A stretch of 64,000 nucleotides of DNA. Origin: CAZDXJ01 sp050303615 (GTDB lineage: Bacteria; Pseudomonadota; Gammaproteobacteria; Methylococcales; Methylomonadaceae). Position numbers and translations under genes: made by a program. The stretch lies in the NCBI GenBank assembly GCA_050303615.1, contig JBNLCC010000127.1, positions 1 to 64,000 of the forward strand. Direction: 5' to 3'. The notes beneath the pieces were generated by a model. That model was not told where the DNA came from. It made no database searches and worked only from the letters and a program-made list of their open reading frames with translations. Below, piece by piece: positions 16,691-25,450 of this stretch (position 1 is the first letter of the stretch; every line of letters begins with the position of its first letter).

Positions 16691-17732
16691 CCGCTCTGTC
16701 GCTTCCCTGATCTATGCTGCTTTGCCGTTGCGCCGGCACCAGATTATTGAGAAATTGTTCAGTGCAGCTTTGCCATGTGTATTGCTTTGCGTAATTTCGG
16801 CAATCCCGGCTATTGAGCGAGAGCGCCTTTAAAATAGCCTGCTTGAGATCCGGTTCTGTACAACCAACCTGCTCATTCAATAAAATGTCTTGAGGTCCCG
16901 GTACCGGATAGGCCGCCACCGGCACCCCGCAAGCCAGCGCATCGAGCATGACAATGCCGAAAGTGTCGGTACGGCTGGGAAATACAAACACATCGGCTGC
17001 CGCCATATATTGCGCTAATGGTATCCCGGTCTTCAAGCCGACAAACACCGTTTGCGGATATTTGGCTCTAAGCTCACTCAATTGCGGCCCGTCACCCACC
17101 ACGACTTTGCTGCCGGGCAAATCCAACGACAAAAAATCCTCTATACCCTTCTCGATAGTGACGCGTCCCACATACATCGCAATGGGCCTCGGTTCGGCAA
17201 GAAAATCCTTATTCCGTGGACAAAAAAGATCGGCATCGACGCCACGCGACCAATGCACCATATGATTGTTAAAACCCCGGGCGCGTAAACGTTTCTCCAT
17301 CGTGGAAGTCGGCACCATCATTTTTGCCGCCGGCGCATGAAACCAGCGTAATAGTTGATAACCCCAGGCTACCGAAAACTTGAAACGCATATGGATATAT
17401 TCCGGGAATAAGGTATGAAAGGACGTGGTAAAAGTCAGTTTACGTTTCAGGCAATAACGTCTTGCGGCAAGGCCTAGCGGACCTTCAGTGGCAATATGTA
17501 TACGATCCGGTTGGAAATCATCCAATTGTTTGGTCAGCTTGCCGCCGCACCAATAAGCCAGTTTTATCGACGGATAGGTCGGACAGGGAAAACTTTTAAA
17601 CTGATCCGGAGTGACCAACAATACTTGGTGCCCCGCCGCCCGCAAAGTTTTACAGGTATTGAGCACCGTGGTGACCACCCCGTTAATCTGGGGCCGCCAT
17701 GCATCTGAGATTAACGCTATTTTCAATGTCAT
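16683..17732 (-). CDS. GT4 family glycosyltransferase (probable GDP-mannose-dependent alpha-mannosyltransferase)
   Basis: The protein has 349 residues with a GT-B fold. The acceptor half begins KIALISDAWRPQINGVVTT, as in the PimB/MgtA-like mannosyltransferases. The donor half shows MYVGRVTIEKGIEDFL, KVVVGDGPQ and PSRTDTFGIVMLDALACG, the EX7E-type donor motif with Asp in place of the usual Glu. It probably acts at the cytoplasmic face of the membrane on a lipid or lipopolysaccharide acceptor; the acceptor cannot be deduced. It converges on purD with an 8-base overlap and is transcribed apart from the alkB group 105 bases upstream. Confidence 0.85.
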   Translation of the reverse strand: MTLKIALISDAWRPQINGVVTTVLNTCKTLRAAGHQVLLVTPDQFKSFPCPTYPSIKLAYWCGGKLTKQLDDFQPDRIHIATEGPLGLAARRYCLKRKLTFTTSFHTLFPEYIHMRFKFSVAWGYQLLRWFHAPAAKMMVPTSTMEKRLRARGFNNHMVHWSRGVDADLFCPRNKDFLAEPRPIAMYVGRVTIEKGIEDFLSLDLPGSKVVVGDGPQLSELRAKYPQTVFVGLKTGIPLAQYMAAADVFVFPSRTDTFGIVMLDALACGVPVAAYPVPGPQDILLNEQVGCTEPDLKQAILKALSLNSRDCRNYAKQYTWQSCTEQFLNNLVPAQRQSSIDQGSDRAVI

Positions 17733-17837
17733 GCCGTTAAACAGGTTATTTAAATAGCACGACCTTACCTTGGCTGCATTACAAGCCGATGACTAATCCA
17801 TGACAAAATAATAACTGCTGTGCATAAATAATAACCG

Positions 17838-18422
17838 TCAAACGGCAAACACCTGCCGAAACGTTAAATTGATACGTGCCGGCAGTGGCTTGCCGGTCTT
17901 CGGCACACAATGCCGCCAGTGGCGCTGCAACGTGCCGCCCATTAGCAGCAAGTCGCCATGTTGCAGGTAAATATCCAAAGTTTGCTTGGTTTTATTATGC
18001 CGCAGCCGGAACAACCGCTCGGCGCCGAAACTTTGCGAAGCGATATACGGGTTGTTGCCCAACTCCTTCTCTTTATCGGCATGCCAGCCCATCGAATCAT
18101 TGCCGTCCCTATACAAATTGGCCAGTACGCTGTTAAATTGTTTGCCGCAAAACGATTCGATGCGCTGCTTTATTTCCCGCAATGGTTTGTTCCACGGCAA
18201 CGGCCGGTGCAGCACTCCGGAGTAGCGATAAAGTGCTTGCGGATCGCCTACCCAGCACACCAACCGGGGCACTTTGGCCGGTTTGCCGAACATGACGATT
18301 GATTCCTCCTGCCACGGGACATCGCTGTGTAGATCGGCCAGCAAGCAGTCCGCCTCGGCCGGCCGGAAAAAAGACCGGATCAGATAGACCTCGCCATCCT
18401 GCACTGCCAGATTTTCCATCAA
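17838..18422 (-). CDS. AlkB-like 2-oxoglutarate/Fe(II) dioxygenase
   Basis: The protein has 194 residues and resembles AlkB homologues that repair alkylated nucleic acid bases by oxidative demethylation. The iron triad is visible as His and Asp in MGWHADKEKELG and the distal His in LQRHWRHCVPKT, with the 2-oxoglutarate arginines in RINLTFRQ. A nucleotide-recognition lid (VMFGKPAKVPRLVCWVG) precedes them. Its ATG overlaps the aminopeptidase stop by 4 bases (ATGA), indicating translational coupling. It is the last gene of a four-gene minus-strand group. Confidence 0.9.
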   Translation of the reverse strand: MMENLAVQDGEVYLIRSFFRPAEADCLLADLHSDVPWQEESIVMFGKPAKVPRLVCWVGDPQALYRYSGVLHRPLPWNKPLREIKQRIESFCGKQFNSVLANLYRDGNDSMGWHADKEKELGNNPYIASQSFGAERLFRLRHNKTKQTLDIYLQHGDLLLMGGTLQRHWRHCVPKTGKPLPARINLTFRQVFAV

Positions 18423-19720
18423 TCGCTAAAAAAACAGCGCATCACCCGAATCATCGCATTATGGTCCAATACTCCCGCACTTTCGCGGACGCTGTGCATT
18501 GCCCACATCGGGTTGCCCACATCAACGGTGCGAATGCCAAGCTTCGCCGAAGTCATCGGCCCTATGGTGCTGCCGCAGGGAATATCGGCACGATGCGCAT
18601 ATTTCTGATACGGCACGTCAACCTGTTCGCACCAGCCGGCAAACATCGCTTCCGAAACGCTGGTCGAGGTATACCGGTGATTGGCATTAACCTTGATGAC
18701 CGGCCCTTTGTTCACCGACACCCGATGTTCGGGTTCATAGGCATTGGAAAAATTCGGTTGGTAGGCATGGGCCATATCGGCACTGATCAGGAAGCTCCGC
18801 GCCAACACCATCCGGTATGTCTCGCGATCAAGCCCTGAAACCGTCGCTATGCGCTCCAGGATATCCGGTAAAAAGCTGCCGTCCGCCCCCTTGCTGGTCT
18901 CACTGCCGATTTCTTCATGATCGAAAAACGCACAAACCAAGGTGCTCTCGGCCTGCAACGAGGCTTCATGCAGCAATGCCGAGATGCCGGCGTGACAGGA
19001 TGCCAGATTATCCAATTGGCTATCGGCATAAAATTCCTGATCAGCCCCCCAAAAAGCGCCTTGCTGGGTATCAAAGACATTTAATTCCCATGACAAGATG
19101 CGTTCCGCCTCCATACCGCAGGCCTGTTGCAACAATTCGTTCAACAATTGTTGCGGCAGCTGTTCAGTCAAGGCCACCGAAAGCAACAGCGGCAGTTCGT
19201 TTTGTTTGTGCAGTTTCAAGCCGTCTTCGTTAACTTTACGATTCATGTGAATCGCCAGGTTCGGCAGTCTTAACAGTGGTTGATCTATAGCCAGCAAGCG
19301 GGTTTCAATTTCATCCCGCGTATTACGAAAACTGATCCGGCCTGCCAGGCTCAAATCCCTGTCGGTGAAGGTCGCCAGTATCGGGCCACCGTACACTTCC
19401 ACTCCCAAGCGGACCATGCCGCCGTTGACATGCGCGGCGTTTGGCTTGACTCTCAATCCCGGTGAATCGGTATGTGCGCCGATAATTTTATAGCCCGTTT
19501 GCATCAACGGCCGCTGGCCGCATACGAATAGGATAATCGATGAACCATCTCTGATCACATAATAGCGTCCGCCGGCTTTGAGCGACCACTGCTCAGTTTC
19601 ATGCAGTTGCACGAACTGCAACGCTTCAAGTTGCCGTTGCATCGACAACACTGCGTGCCAGGGGCTGGGACTGGCATCGATAAAGCCTAATAAATCTTCA
19701 ACCTGCTGCCATTCATTCAT
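18419..19720 (-). CDS. apeB: M18 family aminopeptidase
   Basis: The protein has 433 residues and is a cytosolic dinuclear zinc aminopeptidase that prefers acidic or neutral N-terminal residues in this family. Metal and catalytic regions are GAHTDSPGLRVKP, FFDHEEIGSETSKGA and DMAHAYQPNF, with the C-terminal IPCGSTIGPMTSAKLGI and DVGNPMWAMHSVRE. It overlaps msrB upstream by 4 bases and the AlkB-like gene downstream by 4 bases, so all three are tightly coupled. The symbol follows the common name of proteobacterial M18 homologues. Confidence 0.93.
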   Translation of the reverse strand: MNEWQQVEDLLGFIDASPSPWHAVLSMQRQLEALQFVQLHETEQWSLKAGGRYYVIRDGSSIILFVCGQRPLMQTGYKIIGAHTDSPGLRVKPNAAHVNGGMVRLGVEVYGGPILATFTDRDLSLAGRISFRNTRDEIETRLLAIDQPLLRLPNLAIHMNRKVNEDGLKLHKQNELPLLLSVALTEQLPQQLLNELLQQACGMEAERILSWELNVFDTQQGAFWGADQEFYADSQLDNLASCHAGISALLHEASLQAESTLVCAFFDHEEIGSETSKGADGSFLPDILERIATVSGLDRETYRMVLARSFLISADMAHAYQPNFSNAYEPEHRVSVNKGPVIKVNANHRYTSTSVSEAMFAGWCEQVDVPYQKYAHRADIPCGSTIGPMTSAKLGIRTVDVGNPMWAMHSVRESAGVLDHNAMIRVMRCFFSD

Positions 19721-20115
19721 GTTCGTTCAACCAAATCCAGTGTGGCGGAATTGATACAATAGCGCAATCCGGTGGGTTGGGGACCGTCGTCGAACACATG
19801 CCCTAAATGCGCGCCGCAGGATTTACAGGTAACTTCGATGCGCCGCATGCCGTGACTGGTATCGACATGCTGTTCCAGGCTGTTTTGCGATAAAACATCC
19901 CAGAAGCTGGGCCAGCCTGAGCCCGAGTCAAATTTGGTGGAGGAATCGAATAACGCATTGCCGCAACAGACGCAGCGGTAAATACCGTCTCGTTTGCAAT
20001 CGGTATATTTACCGGTGAAGGGGGGTTCGGTACCCTTATTGCAGCAAATCTCATACTGTTGCGGCGTTAGTTTATCGCGCCATTGCTGATCGCTGTGTGC
20101 TGTTTTTTTTGCCAT
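19717..20115 (-). CDS. msrB: peptide-methionine (R)-S-oxide reductase
   Basis: MsrB reduces methionine-R-sulfoxide in proteins. The protein has 132 residues. Two zinc CxxC pairs are present (CVCC near 48 and CKSC near 97), with SGSGWPSFWDVL, the HVFDDGPQPTG loop and the catalytic Cys in LRYCINSATL. The start at 20115 gives MAKKTAHSDQQW, with TPQQYEICCNKGTEPPF following, as in the family. It is the second gene of the macro-msrB-apeB-alkB group. Confidence 0.96.
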   Translation of the reverse strand: MAKKTAHSDQQWRDKLTPQQYEICCNKGTEPPFTGKYTDCKRDGIYRCVCCGNALFDSSTKFDSGSGWPSFWDVLSQNSLEQHVDTSHGMRRIEVTCKSCGAHLGHVFDDGPQPTGLRYCINSATLDLVERT

Positions 20116-20116
20116 C

Positions 20117-20635
20117 TCATTGTTTCATCAATTTGTGAAATTGTTCATTGTACGCCGCTAGTACCTGATCGCCAAAACAGACCAGGTAAACCACCCGCAT
20201 ATCCGAATTGTCTTGCAGGCACTCGGTAATGGTTTTGATCGCGATCGCCGCCGCCTGTTCAAGCGGATAACCATACGCGCCGCAGGAAATAGCCGGAAAA
20301 GCTATGGACTGCAGCCCATAGCGTTTTGCCAACAGCATGCTTTCACGGTAGCACGACTCCAGCAATGCCGGTTCGTTTTGACGCCCGCCGTGCCATACCG
20401 GCCCGACCGTATGGATCACATATTTGGCCGGCAATTGATAGCCCCGGGTAATTTTTGCCCGGCCGGTGGCACAGCCGCCTAAGGTTCTGCACTCTGCTAG
20501 CAATTGCGGCCCGGCTGCTCGATGAATGGCGCCATCTACGCCGCCACCGCCCAATAACGAGTTATTTGCGGCATTGACGATCACATCCACCGCCAATCCG
20601 GTGATATCTTGCGAGACGATATGGATTTTGTGCAT
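20117..20635 (-). CDS. macro-domain protein, probable O-acetyl-ADP-ribose deacetylase
   Basis: The protein has 172 residues forming a single macro domain of the YmdB type, which binds ADP-ribose and removes O-acetyl or ADP-ribosyl groups. Signature segments are DVIVNAANNSLLGGGGVDGAIH, the ADP-ribose loops near PAKYVIHTVGPVW, and AFPAISCGAYGYP. Asn and Asp in the first loop are the residues used in catalysis by YmdB-like enzymes. Only 1 base separates it from msrB. It is the first gene of the group; about 185 bases of divergent promoter region separate it from the GST gene. Confidence 0.92.
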   Translation of the reverse strand: MHKIHIVSQDITGLAVDVIVNAANNSLLGGGGVDGAIHRAAGPQLLAECRTLGGCATGRAKITRGYQLPAKYVIHTVGPVWHGGRQNEPALLESCYRESMLLAKRYGLQSIAFPAISCGAYGYPLEQAAAIAIKTITECLQDNSDMRVVYLVCFGDQVLAAYNEQFHKLMKQ

Positions 20636-20819
20636 GCTAACCTCACAAAATTACTGATTTTTTGGGCTTTAGCCGGCAACGAAGCAATCGTTGCATAATT
20701 TACGCGTAGCTGATCCGATTATGATACAAACAAATTGCCGATCGACCCGCATTAAAAAATCGGTTAAATTATAAATCCTGCTGTAGTAAGGTTTTTCGTT
20801 AACCAGAAGATGTACTCGG

Positions 20820-21419
20820 ATGAAATTATATCATTGCCCGCAAACACGTTCTTTTCGGCCCTTATGGCTACTAGAGGAAATTCAGATCGATTACGAAATC
20901 GAACTTGTCGACATTTTTCACGGTGCCGGTAAAGACAGTGCCTATTTAGGCGTCAATCCTTACGGAAAAGTCCCGACGCTAGATGACAACGGCCTGATAA
21001 TCTATGAAGCAGGGGCGATTTGCATGTACCTGACCGACAGGTATGGCGAGCAATTTGCACCGTCAGTCGATTCTCCGGCGAGGGGTATGTATTACCAATG
21101 GATGTTTTTCGTTCCCGCCACCCTGGAACCGCCGTTGATGAATATTTTTCTGCACAGCAAGTTTCTGCCTGAAGATCAACGCCTGGCTGTTTTGGTCGAG
21201 CAGGGCAAAAAACAATTCCACCTGCTCGCGAACAATATTAACCGTGTGCTGCAAGACCGTCTCTACTTACTGGGCGAACAATTCAGCACCGCTGATATTA
21301 TGCTCGCTTCCACGCTACAATGGTTCCCCGACTTACTTGACGGACATCCTGATTTACAAAGCTATGCCGATCGCCTTACGCATAAGCCAGCCTACCAAAG
21401 GGCTATAACAAAATTGTAG
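20820..21419 (+). CDS. glutathione S-transferase family protein
   Basis: The protein has 199 residues with a thioredoxin-like N-terminal domain (MKLYHCPQTRSFRPLWLLEE, NPYGKVPTL, then YEAGAICMYLTDRYG with the glutathione gamma-glutamyl-binding Glu-Ala) and an all-helical C-terminal domain (LGEQFSTADIMLASTL, with the N-capping box). Substrate specificity cannot be predicted. It is divergent from the macro-domain group. The following DUF721 gene starts 17 bases after its stop. Confidence 0.9.
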   Translation: MKLYHCPQTRSFRPLWLLEEIQIDYEIELVDIFHGAGKDSAYLGVNPYGKVPTLDDNGLIIYEAGAICMYLTDRYGEQFAPSVDSPARGMYYQWMFFVPATLEPPLMNIFLHSKFLPEDQRLAVLVEQGKKQFHLLANNINRVLQDRLYLLGEQFSTADIMLASTLQWFPDLLDGHPDLQSYADRLTHKPAYQRAITKL

Positions 21420-21436
21420 CGCTACTTTTTTCAGGT

Positions 21437-21901
21437 ATGACTAAACACCAAACAAATTTCAAAGCTGCGTTGGATTATCCTAACCGTATTACCAACCTGC
21501 TTTTTGCTCAAGTTGCAAGGCATGAAGCGATGCGCAACATGGTTCGCGAGGTAATACCCGGGCAACTGGCTAAACATCTGTCTGACTGTATTATCAAGGA
21601 AAACAGACTGCTGCTGTATGTCGAATCAGCTGCCTGGGCTTCACAGTTGCGCTTTTACAGCCCGATTATTCGAACCATGCTCGCCACAAAATTCCCTGAG
21701 ACCATCGACGCCGTTCAGGTAAAAGTTCTCGTGCATAATCCGGTAATGTTGTCCCGAAATGATCACCGCCGTGCCAACATACCATCACCGGCAACGATTG
21801 CCTGTCTGCGCAGGAGTATACAATCGAGTCCGGACAGCGAGTTAAAAGAGGCATTATTGCGGCTGAGTGAAACACTGCGCCGACAGAGTGGACAGTCATA
21901 A
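21437..21901 (+). CDS. DUF721 protein, DciA-like
   Basis: The protein has 154 residues. The core (LLFAQVARHEAMRNMVREVIPGQLAKHLSDC, then LLLYVESAAWASQLRFYSPII) matches the DUF721 family, whose characterised member DciA assists loading of the replicative helicase in bacteria lacking DnaC. The C-terminal third is basic and likely flexible. In many gammaproteobacteria this gene lies between lpxC and secA; here it faces lpxC on the opposite strand, and secA is about 40 kb away. Family call good; DciA function inferred. Confidence 0.82.
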   Translation: MTKHQTNFKAALDYPNRITNLLFAQVARHEAMRNMVREVIPGQLAKHLSDCIIKENRLLLYVESAAWASQLRFYSPIIRTMLATKFPETIDAVQVKVLVHNPVMLSRNDHRRANIPSPATIACLRRSIQSSPDSELKEALLRLSETLRRQSGQS

Positions 21902-21938
21902 AGCAGCCTGCTTGGCACGTCAAGGCTGGCGAATTTTG

Positions 21939-22883
21939 TTATTGGGTTTGGCTTAATTGTTTATTTTCAGGCAGTTGGGATTGAACGGAGCGCATAAAAA
22001 CGATCGGCACATCGTCTTCATCATCAAAAGTAACCATTTCCCATGCGTCCTTTTCATTTAACAACGTACGTAGTAGTTTATTATTTAAACCATGGCCTGA
22101 TTTATAACCATTAAATTCTCCGATCAAAGTGTGTCCCAACAGATAGAGATCACCAATCGCATCGAGAATTTTGTGTTTCACGAATTCATCAGCAAATCGT
22201 AAGCCGTCTTCATTGAGAATGTTGTCGTCATCTACGACAATCGCATTATCCAGGCTTCCGCCGAGTGCCAGATTATTTTCCCTGAGAAACTCAATATCCT
22301 TCATAAAACCGAATGTTCTGGCTCTGCTGACTTCCCGCACAAAAGAAGTCGAAGAAAAGTCCATGGTCGCAGTCTTTAAATGTTCTTCGAAAGCAGGGTG
22401 CTCAAAATCTATGGTAAAAGTCACCTTAAAGCCCTCAAATGGACTAAAAGAAGCCCATTTATCGCCGTCTTCGACCCGCACTTCCCGCTTTATCCTGATA
22501 TATTGTTTCGGCGCATCCTGCTCCCGGACGCCGGCGGATTGCAACAAAAACACAAAGGGTCCGGCACTGCCGTCCATAATCGGAACTTCGGCCGAACTCA
22601 CATCGATAACGGCATTGTCAATCCCCAGGCCGGCTAAAGCAGAGAGCAAGTGCTCAACAGTCGATATTTTCACACCATCCTGGACCAATGTCGTCGAAAG
22701 TGTCGTTTCGCCGACATTTTCCGGAGTGGCTTCAATCGTCACCGGCTCATCAAGGTCTACCCGCCTAAACCTGATGCCGGTACCCGGCGCGGCGGGATGT
22801 AAAGTCAAATATACTTTATCCCCGGTATGCAGCCCAACGCCTGTGGCCCTGATGGTGTTTTTGAGCGTTCTCTGTTTAACCAT
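21939..22883 (-). CDS. lpxC: UDP-3-O-acyl-N-acetylglucosamine deacetylase
   Basis: LpxC is the zinc deacetylase of the committed step of lipid A synthesis. The protein has 314 residues from the ATG at 22883, chosen because MVKQRTLKNTIRATGVGLHTG aligns with the usual N-terminus; 4 more codons upstream are open. Zinc ligands are in STVEHLLSAL and in FVKHKILDAIGDLYLLG, with the catalytic His in KSGHGLNNKLL. It is the last gene of the dcw cluster, 98 bases after ftsZ. The short C-terminal tail (KQLSQTQ) corresponds to the region by which FtsH controls LpxC turnover in enteric bacteria; that control is not shown here. Confidence 0.97.
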   Translation of the reverse strand: MVKQRTLKNTIRATGVGLHTGDKVYLTLHPAAPGTGIRFRRVDLDEPVTIEATPENVGETTLSTTLVQDGVKISTVEHLLSALAGLGIDNAVIDVSSAEVPIMDGSAGPFVFLLQSAGVREQDAPKQYIRIKREVRVEDGDKWASFSPFEGFKVTFTIDFEHPAFEEHLKTATMDFSSTSFVREVSRARTFGFMKDIEFLRENNLALGGSLDNAIVVDDDNILNEDGLRFADEFVKHKILDAIGDLYLLGHTLIGEFNGYKSGHGLNNKLLRTLLNEKDAWEMVTFDDEDDVPIVFMRSVQSQLPENKQLSQTQ

Positions 22884-22981
22884 AAATATCACCATATTAA
22901 TAACGGCAAAAAACGGCTAATTTTAACATAAATGAAAACTTCTATCGCATTTGCTGGTACCTCCCTTTGAATTTCAGTGAA

Positions 22982-24151
22982 CTAATCCGCTTGCCTCCTC
23001 AAAAAAGCCGGAATATCCAAATAATCCAGATCGCCGCTTGCATCCTTCGCTTGCGCTCCAAAACGGGTTTCCCTGGTCTCACCGCTCATCTTGCGATTTA
23101 TTGCCGGTGAATCAAACAATTTGTAGTTCGGGTCGGCGCTGGTTTCCGTCGCAATCTTCGGCACAATCGAAATCGGCGCAGCAGCCCCGATCTCCACTCC
23201 GCCCATACCGGTAGCGACAACAGTCACTTTAATTTCATCCGCTAAAGAATGATCGATCGCCGTACCGATTTTAAATACCGCATCATCGGATGCAAATTCA
23301 TGAACAATACTGCCTACTTCATTAAATTCGGCAATATTGACGTCCGCAGCGGTAATGTTGACCAATATGCCGCGCGCACCCTGCAGGTTGATATCCTCCA
23401 GCAATGGGCAGGAAATAGCTTTTTCCGCGGCTTCCCTGGCGCGGTTTTCTCCCGTTGCAGAGCCGGTTCCCATGATGGCGACGCCCATTTTTGACATGAC
23501 TCTTTTAACATCGGCAAAATCGACATTGATCAGCCCCGGATGCACGATCAATTCAGTAATCCCCTGCACCGCTTCAAGCAACACGTCATTGGCCTTGTTA
23601 AACGCGCTAATTAAAGACAAATTCTCACCCAATTCGGTGAGCAATTTTTCATTCGGTATCGTGATCAGCGAATCAACATGTTTTTCCAATTCCCTGATTC
23701 CCGCTTCGGCAACGTTCTTCTTGTTTTTCCCTTCGAAATTAAAAGGTTTGGTCACCACCGCCACTGTCAAAATGCCCATTTCCCGGGTTACTTCGGCAAT
23801 AACCGGGATAGCGCCGGTTCCCGTTCCGCCTCCCATACCGGCGGTCAGGAAAATCATATCGGCACCGTTTACCACCTCCTTGATGCGTTCGATATCTTCT
23901 TCCGCCGCTTTTTTACCGATTTCAGGATCGGTACCGGCCCCCAAGCCATTAGTCAATTGATGACCCAATTGCAGAATTTTATCCACATTCAGTTTACCCA
24001 ATGCCTGCGCATCGGTATTGGCGCAAATAAATTCCACACCATCAATGCCGCTGTTGGCCATATGGTCTGTCGCATTACCGCCGCCGCCGCCGACTCCGAT
24101 AACTTTGATTACAGCATTTTGACTGCACATATCCACTAATTCGTATTTCAT
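22982..24151 (-). CDS. ftsZ: cell division protein FtsZ
   Basis: FtsZ is the tubulin-like GTPase that forms the Z ring. The protein has 389 residues from the ATG at 24151, chosen because GGGG (24160-24163) lies 8 bases upstream; an ATG at 24157 is too close to that site. Visible are VIGVGGGGGNATDHM, the tubulin signature GGGTGTGAIPVIAE and the synergy region NVDFADVKRVMS. A variable linker (about 315-375) leads to the conserved C-terminal peptide DYLDIPAFLRRQAD, which binds FtsA and ZipA. It sits 26 bases after ftsA. Confidence 0.98.
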   Translation of the reverse strand: MKYELVDMCSQNAVIKVIGVGGGGGNATDHMANSGIDGVEFICANTDAQALGKLNVDKILQLGHQLTNGLGAGTDPEIGKKAAEEDIERIKEVVNGADMIFLTAGMGGGTGTGAIPVIAEVTREMGILTVAVVTKPFNFEGKNKKNVAEAGIRELEKHVDSLITIPNEKLLTELGENLSLISAFNKANDVLLEAVQGITELIVHPGLINVDFADVKRVMSKMGVAIMGTGSATGENRAREAAEKAISCPLLEDINLQGARGILVNITAADVNIAEFNEVGSIVHEFASDDAVFKIGTAIDHSLADEIKVTVVATGMGGVEIGAAAPISIVPKIATETSADPNYKLFDSPAINRKMSGETRETRFGAQAKDASGDLDYLDIPAFLRRQAD

Positions 24152-24177
24152 TTTCATCACCCCTATCTGGTTTTTTG

Positions 24178-25413
24178 TTAAAAACTACCTTGAAACCAAC
24201 TTTTCATTCTCTTGATTAAACCACTTATCCCCGAAACATCGGCATCCAGGCTGAGACCTGAAATATGATGCTCTTTGCCGTATAACAACAAACCGACACC
24301 CGTTGAATGAATCGCATTCTGCACGACGTCGGTCAATCCCGTTACATGTTGGGGGACACCCATTCTGACCGGCATATGGAAAATTTCCTCTGCCAGTTCC
24401 ATTAAACCGCGTACTTTTGAACTGCCGCCCGTTAATACGATTCCCGCGGCTATTAACTCCTCGAAGCCGCTACGGCGTAATTCAGCCTGAACCAACAACA
24501 TCAGTTCCTCATAACGCGGCTCGATAATCTCAGCCAGATTTTGCATCGAAATCTGGCGCGGCGGCCTATCTCCGATACTTGGCACCGAAATCGATTGTTC
24601 GGTATTCGCCAATTGCGTCAAGGCACAGGCATATTGGCATTTTATTTCTTCGGCATTTTGCGTCGGCGTACGCAACGCAACGGCGATGTCGTTGGTAACC
24701 TGATCTCCGGCAATCGGAATCACTGCGGTGTGCCTGATGGCTCCATCCGAAAAAACGGCGATATCGGTCGTTCCGCCGCCGATATCGATCAAACACACGC
24801 CCAGTTCCTTTTCATCGTCGGTCAGCACCGCCGTGCACGACGCCAATTGCTCCAGCACGATATCATCTACCTCCAGTCCGCAACGCCGTATACACTTGAT
24901 AATGTTTTGCGCCGCACTGACGCTGCCAGTCACCATATGCACTTTTGCCTCCAGGCGGATACCGGACATACCGATCGGTTCTTTAATGCCGTCCTGATGG
25001 TCAATGACAAACTCTTGCGGAAGAATATGTAAAATTTTTTGATCGGCCGGGATTGCAACCGCCTGAGCCGAATCGATAACCCGGTCGATATCATACTGCG
25101 ACACTTCTTTATCTTTAATGGCAACAATGCCATGCGAATTCAAACTTCTTATATGACTGCCGGCAATTCCGGCAAAAACCGAATTTATTCTGCACCCTGC
25201 CATTAATTCAGCTTCCTCCACAGCCCGCTGAATTGAATTCACCGTCGATTCCAAATTGACAACAACCCCTTTTTTCAAACCTCTTGACGGAGTTGTGCCG
25301 ACACCAACCACTTCAATTTCGTCGCCATCCGTAATTTCACCGACAATGGCAGCGACCTTCGAGGTACCGATGTCCAGTCCGACGATAAAATTACGATCTG
25401 CTTTTTTCCCCAT
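24178..25413 (-). CDS. ftsA: cell division protein FtsA
   Basis: FtsA is an actin-like ATPase that anchors FtsZ to the membrane and recruits later division proteins. The protein has 411 residues. It shows the phosphate-1 loop VGLDIGTSKVAAIVG, the SHS2/1C insert and CLIDIGGGTTDIAVF (phosphate 2), then GIVLTGGSSKVRGL (adenosine motif). The C-terminal amphipathic helix LIKRMKSWFQGSF is the membrane anchor. It lies between ftsQ and ftsZ with spacings of 37 and 26 bases. Confidence 0.98.
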   Translation of the reverse strand: MGKKADRNFIVGLDIGTSKVAAIVGEITDGDEIEVVGVGTTPSRGLKKGVVVNLESTVNSIQRAVEEAELMAGCRINSVFAGIAGSHIRSLNSHGIVAIKDKEVSQYDIDRVIDSAQAVAIPADQKILHILPQEFVIDHQDGIKEPIGMSGIRLEAKVHMVTGSVSAAQNIIKCIRRCGLEVDDIVLEQLASCTAVLTDDEKELGVCLIDIGGGTTDIAVFSDGAIRHTAVIPIAGDQVTNDIAVALRTPTQNAEEIKCQYACALTQLANTEQSISVPSIGDRPPRQISMQNLAEIIEPRYEELMLLVQAELRRSGFEELIAAGIVLTGGSSKVRGLMELAEEIFHMPVRMGVPQHVTGLTDVVQNAIHSTGVGLLLYGKEHHISGLSLDADVSGISGLIKRMKSWFQGSF

Positions 25414-25450
25414 TTTCTTTGCTCTTTTTATATTCAGTTATTCCTGTTAC

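Noticed and set aside
22171..22920. 249-codon plus-strand frame opposite lpxC
   Set aside because: Complement of a well-supported gene; Ser/Thr-rich with no domain.
23337..23960. 207-codon plus-strand frame opposite ftsZ
   Set aside because: Shadow of ftsZ, no own signals.
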